Source of the DNA: Opitutia bacterium UBA3151
GTDB taxonomy: Bacteria > Verrucomicrobiota > Verrucomicrobiia > Opitutales > Seribacteraceae
DNA length: 9,536 nt
Direction: 5' to 3'
Assembly (NCBI GenBank): GCA_002364975.1
Contig: DEYT01000110.1
Span: forward strand, 19,954 to 29,489
A program made the translations under genes and the position numbers. The notes beneath the pieces were generated by a model that was given only the letters and a program-made list of their open reading frames with translations, was not told the DNA's origin and did not search any database. Position 1 is the first letter of the stretch; each line of letters starts with the position of its first letter. Of the stretch, positions 6,646-9,536 are shown one piece after another.

Positions 6646-8022
6646 TCACTTTGTCAGCTTTTCGAAAAAGTTCGTGAAGGTATCGATCGCTTTTTCAAAG
6701 ATGCCAAGATGAAAACTTTCATCCGGTGCATGGAGGTTGTCTTCATTGGTGAATAGACCAAGCATTAAGGCATCCAAGCCCGCAACTTCTTTGAGATCTC
6801 GAATGATTGGAATACTTCCACCCTCTCGCAAATACAATGGAGTGGTTCCGAAAGAGGACTGCACACTATTTTCGACTATGGAGAAGGCTTTTTTCATTAA
6901 ATCAGACTCCATACCTGAGGAACCAGGCTTATTTGGAGGAATCACCACATAGGGATTGCCCCCACCCTTGAGGGTCACTTCTATCCGAACCGAGGGTGGG
7001 CATGAATCCACAATAAATTGACGAACTTTTTCGGCAATTACTTCTTCGTTCTGATCGGAAACCAGACGGCAGGTAATTTTTGCAAATGCTTCAGCAGGAA
7101 TGACCGTTTTCGAACCCTCTCCCTGATAGCCTCCACCAATTCCATTAAATTCAAGAGTGGGACAAAAGCGGATGGCTTCCAAGGGTGAATAACCAGGAGG
7201 CGAAAAGAATTTCTTAACGCCTAAAAAATCCGCATATTTTTCTTCGGAAATCGGTAATTTTTCCAATTCCTGCCGTTCCCAATCTTTAGGTTCGCGCACC
7301 GCATCATAAAACCCAGGAATGGTAACCCTGCCCTGATCATCGTGCATGCCCGAGCAAACCTGCATCAATGCCTGTAGAGGATTGAGCAGTGCCCCTCCGT
7401 GTACTCCTGAGTGAAGATCCTGCTTTGGGCCAAAAACCCGAATTTCTAAAGCGGTTAAACCACGCAGCCCTGTAGTGACAGCCAATTGCTCTGGACCAGG
7501 GCTACCCGTATCAGAAACTAATAATAAATCACCGGCTAGGCTATCTTTATGGCTTTCTAAAAATCCCCGAAAACTTGGACTGCCAATTTCCTCTTCTCCT
7601 TCAATCAAGTAAGTAATGTGAAGGGGAAGATCTGGGTTCTTTTTCAAGACCCGATAGAGAGCTGACATGTGTACAATCTGCGGACCTTTGTTATCCGCTG
7701 CCCCCCGGCCAAAAAGCCGACCACTTCTTTCCTCCGCTTCAAATGGTTTACTCGACCATAAATCCAAGGGATCAGGTGGTTGAACATCATAATGGCCATA
7801 AATCACCAAACGCGGCCAGGTTGGATCTCCCCGGGTTGCTAAAATGACTGGATTGATCGGAGTTTCCACGAGATTGATTTCAAAACCTAGCTCTGCCAGA
7901 CGGGCACAGGCAAAATCTCGGGCACCATCAATTCCTTCCGAATAGTTTGAGTCAGCGGAGACGCTGGGAAAAGAAACATACTGCGTGAGTGCTTCCTTTG
8001 GATTTTCTAAAATGGAATTCAT
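6646..8022 (-). CDS. M20-family dipeptidase (di-zinc metallopeptidase)
   Basis: The 458-residue product has the full M20 dipeptidase/carnosinase-like signature. Predicted metal ligands are His77 in GHYDVQPP (76-83), bridging Asp110 in GRGAADNKG (105-113), Glu145 in EGEEEIGS (141-148), Asp171 in SDTG (170-173) and His431 in HAPDE (431-435). Asp79 and Glu144 are the expected catalytic residues. DLHSGVHGG (202-210) introduces the inserted dimerisation domain, which supplies a second-subunit histidine, and EFNGIGGGYQGEG (291-303) and REGGSIPI (399-406) are also typical. There is no signal peptide, so it should act in the cytoplasm on dipeptides or other short peptides; substrate preference cannot be read. 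Length matches the family (about 450-470). Its ATG overlaps the stop of the upstream M48 gene by four bases (ATGA, 8019-8022), so the two are probably translated in a coupled fashion. Confidence 0.93.
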   Translation of the reverse strand: MNSILENPKEALTQYVSFPSVSADSNYSEGIDGARDFACARLAELGFEINLVETPINPVILATRGDPTWPRLVIYGHYDVQPPDPLDLWSSKPFEAEERSGRLFGRGAADNKGPQIVHMSALYRVLKKNPDLPLHITYLIEGEEEIGSPSFRGFLESHKDSLAGDLLLVSDTGSPGPEQLAVTTGLRGLTALEIRVFGPKQDLHSGVHGGALLNPLQALMQVCSGMHDDQGRVTIPGFYDAVREPKDWERQELEKLPISEEKYADFLGVKKFFSPPGYSPLEAIRFCPTLEFNGIGGGYQGEGSKTVIPAEAFAKITCRLVSDQNEEVIAEKVRQFIVDSCPPSVRIEVTLKGGGNPYVVIPPNKPGSSGMESDLMKKAFSIVENSVQSSFGTTPLYLREGGSIPIIRDLKEVAGLDALMLGLFTNEDNLHAPDESFHLGIFEKAIDTFTNFFEKLTK

Positions 8023-8804
8023 GGGTTCGGCGTTTCTCCTCTTGCATTTTTCGCCTCTACATAAAGAGCATATGCTTGGTTCATATTGGATTGAAGAAAT
8101 TTAATTCGATTATCAGGATTTGGATGAGTAGAAAAATATTCTGGCATCTTGCGCTTATTTTTTTTCAGCATTTTCTCCCAAAAAGTAACTGCTGCTCGAG
8201 GATCGTACCCTCCCATAGCGGAGTAAAAAAGCCCTCGCTGGTCCGCCTCACGCTCTTGTTCCCGACTATAAGGCAATGCCATTCCTAGAGTGGTGCCTAC
8301 CCCATAAGCACCGCCTGCGATCATTCGATCCGAAGAGTTTTTCTTTCGCATAGCAGTATCTAAAATCACACCACCTAGTGCGATCCTCAAAGCTTGAGAC
8401 ATTCTTTTATTGCTGTGCCGCATTGCAACATGGGCAATTTCATGCCCAATCACCGCAGCAACTTCATCTTCGTTTCCATCCGCAAGTTCAATAAGTCCGC
8501 TGTTCACTCCCACTTTTCCACCTGGCATCGCAAAGGCATTGGCCTCACTTTTTTGAAAAACCACAAATTCCCACTCCGTCCCGGGAAGATCCACTTGGGC
8601 AACCCCTGCAATCCTCTTTCCAATTCGTTCAACCATTTTTTTATGAGAAGCGTTGGATGAAAGAGACTGCTTATTCTTCATTTGATCGAATTGAGCCTTG
8701 GAGCGGCGAGCGAGGCTTTCGTCCGAAAGCATTGCCGTCCCGCAACCGATAAATTGCAGGCATAGAAAGCATATAAAAAAAGGTATAATATGGCTTGCCT
8801 TCAT
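8019..8804 (-). CDS. M48-family zinc metalloprotease lipoprotein
   Basis: The 261-residue product begins with a lipoprotein signal ending in lipobox FIGC (Cys21). The protease domain has HEIAH (121-125: zinc ligands His121 and His125, catalytic Glu122), the third ligand Glu184 in the SREQEREAD segment (180-188), and STHPNPDNRI (225-234), the C-terminal motif of the M48 Oma1/BepA/LoiP-like branch. NAFAMPGGKVGVNSGLI (89-105) is the usual substrate-cleft strand region. There are no membrane helices after the signal and no TPR domain, so it is a short LoiP/YcaL-like form rather than BepA. The likely role is quality control of misassembled outer-membrane or periplasmic proteins. The ATG at 8804 is supported by the lipobox and by a Shine-Dalgarno motif six bases upstream. 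It is coupled to the dipeptidase downstream and lies 66 bp after purH. Confidence 0.93.
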   Translation of the reverse strand: MKASHIIPFFICFLCLQFIGCGTAMLSDESLARRSKAQFDQMKNKQSLSSNASHKKMVERIGKRIAGVAQVDLPGTEWEFVVFQKSEANAFAMPGGKVGVNSGLIELADGNEDEVAAVIGHEIAHVAMRHSNKRMSQALRIALGGVILDTAMRKKNSSDRMIAGGAYGVGTTLGMALPYSREQEREADQRGLFYSAMGGYDPRAAVTFWEKMLKKNKRKMPEYFSTHPNPDNRIKFLQSNMNQAYALYVEAKNARGETPNP

Positions 8805-8810
8805 CCTTGA

Positions 8811-8815
8811 CCCTT
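8811..8815 (-). promoter_or_regulatory. Ribosome binding site of the M48 lipoprotein gene
   Basis: On the minus strand AAGGG lies six bases before the ATG at 8804. It is the clearest Shine-Dalgarno match in the window, where most other uncoupled starts have none, and it supports the chosen start. Confidence 0.5.
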
Positions 8816-8870
8816 ACAATTCAAATTCAGAAATTTATCAAAATCAATTTTTCTCAGCTTAGATAATTGA

Positions 8871-9536
8871 TCAGTGTTTAAAATGCCTAGTGTGAGTGAA
8901 TACCATTGCCATTCCACTCTCATTCGCAGCAGCAATTACATCATCATCGCGGACACTTCCTCCCGGTTGAATGGCTGCAGTGGCACCCGCAGTCGCAGCC
9001 GCTAGAAGTCCGTCAGAAAAAGGGAAAAAGGCATCCGAACAAACCGCGGACCCTTGAAGGTTTAAATTCGCTTCTCCTGCTTTCCATACAGCAATCCGGG
9101 AACTATCGACCCGAGACATTTGTCCAGCACCCACCCCCAGTGTCTTCTCATCTCCCGAATACACAATGGCGTTACTTTTTATATGCTTAACCACGCGCCA
9201 ACCGAAGATCATTGAACGCCATTCCACTTCAGTCGGTTGCCGTTCGGTAACGACTTCAAAAGCTTTGGGATTGATCTTTTTCTGATCCCGGTCTTGGGCC
9301 AAAAAGCCCCCGGGTACGGTTTTAATCTCCTGAAGGGTTTCTGCCCCAAATCCAGCTTTTGAAATCAGCAGGCGCAAATTCTTTTTTCTATGAAAAAGCT
9401 CCAAGGCTTGGTCCGTAAATCCGGGAGCGATAATAACCTCGCAAAAAATTTCTCCAATTCTTTCGGCCAGATCCAAGTCGAGGGTATTATTGACCACGAT
9501 AATCCCCCCAAAGGGGGCTTGTCGATCAGTGGCAAA
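8871..9536 (-). CDS. purH: Bifunctional AICAR transformylase/IMP cyclohydrolase, C-terminal part, cut by window end
   Basis: The frame is open to the window edge, so the 5' part of the gene is missing; the last 221 residues are visible of a protein that is usually about 510-530. They belong to the AICAR formyltransferase domain, which formylates AICAR with 10-formyl-THF in the penultimate step of IMP synthesis; the cyclohydrolase domain lies in the missing N-terminus. Diagnostic stretches are APFGGIIVVN (visible 7-16), EVIIAP, KKNLRLL (51-57), VKHIKSNAIVY, GVGAGQMSRVDS (134-145), SDAFFPFSDG, IQPGGSVRD and the terminal MVFTHTRHFKH. Small departures from the common consensus are APFGG in place of SAFGG and FTHTRHFKH where FTGxRHFxH is frequent. 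An internal GTG at 9497 is not a real start, because family conservation continues upstream of it. It is a cytoplasmic enzyme. Confidence 0.95.
   Translation of the reverse strand, partial: FATDRQAPFGGIIVVNNTLDLDLAERIGEIFCEVIIAPGFTDQALELFHRKKNLRLLISKAGFGAETLQEIKTVPGGFLAQDRDQKKINPKAFEVVTERQPTEVEWRSMIFGWRVVKHIKSNAIVYSGDEKTLGVGAGQMSRVDSSRIAVWKAGEANLNLQGSAVCSDAFFPFSDGLLAAATAGATAAIQPGGSVRDDDVIAAANESGMAMVFTHTRHFKH

Noticed and set aside
8819..8847. Minus-strand promoter TTGATT-17 bp-TTGAAT before the M48 gene
   Set aside because: Each box matches only four of six bases, and the predicted transcript start would fall inside the Shine-Dalgarno motif, so it would not give a usable leader.
8394..9190. 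Long plus-strand open frames opposite the M48 protease and purH
   Set aside because: They are antisense shadows of strongly conserved genes with all family motifs on the minus strand.
1..9536. Mobile element, phage, CRISPR or defence island
   Set aside because: No transposase, integrase, regularly spaced repeats, toxin-antitoxin pair or nuclease domains are visible, and codon and base use look even across the window.

Overview
The window looks like a chromosomal segment of a Gram-negative bacterium of the PVC group. Verrucomicrobiota (perhaps the Opitutae side) is my best guess. The reasons are a Planctomycete/Verrucomicrobia-type secreted cytochrome (one CxxCH plus MPPKG) fused to leucine-rich repeats, a secreted PQQ-type beta-propeller that opens with a W-x-x-FRG-x-NGNG motif, a HEAT-repeat protein ending in a GPFDN-type beta domain, a secreted PmoA-like (DUF6807) protein, and outer-membrane Pal-like lipoproteins. 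Base composition is AT-leaning and Shine-Dalgarno motifs are mostly absent. The assignment rests on gene content only, not on a marker-gene tree. I see no RNA gene, insertion sequence, phage gene or CRISPR array.

Layout. Positions 1-2091 (+) hold the 3' part of a HEAT/beta-sandwich protein followed closely by a secreted PQQ-like propeller protein, probably one transcript. Positions 2106-3068 (-) hold the cytochrome-LRR protein, convergent with the propeller gene. A 116-bp divergent intergenic region separates it from the DUF6807 gene (3185-4147, +), which is followed by a 10-TM EamA-type permease (about 4173-5063, +) that probably starts at TTG. A gene-free stretch of 325 bp (5064-5388) precedes two tandem, translationally coupled OmpA/Pal-type lipoproteins (5389-5994 and 5994-6599, +). 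Everything after that is on the minus strand: the 3' part of purH (8871-9536), an M48 metalloprotease lipoprotein (8019-8804), and an M20 dipeptidase (6646-8022) coupled to the protease by an ATGA overlap.

How the parts may work together. Most products carry a signal peptide or lipobox, so much of the window serves the cell envelope. The first half (HEAT/beta-sandwich, PQQ propeller, cytochrome-LRR, DUF6807) resembles the secreted accessory proteins that PVC bacteria deploy, often near catabolic genes, but no catalytic partner is visible here. The two Pal-like lipoproteins probably tether the outer membrane to peptidoglycan. The M48 lipoprotein is probably an outer-membrane or periplasmic quality-control protease, and the coupled cytosolic dipeptidase may finish peptide breakdown; that link is inference. 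PurH is purine biosynthesis housekeeping. The most distinctive features are the coupled twin Pal-like lipoproteins, both with EGYCDWKGT where canonical Pal has a GHTDxxGT-like loop, and the cytochrome-LRR fusion. I found no convincing evidence of a defence, mobile or otherwise novel multi-gene system.
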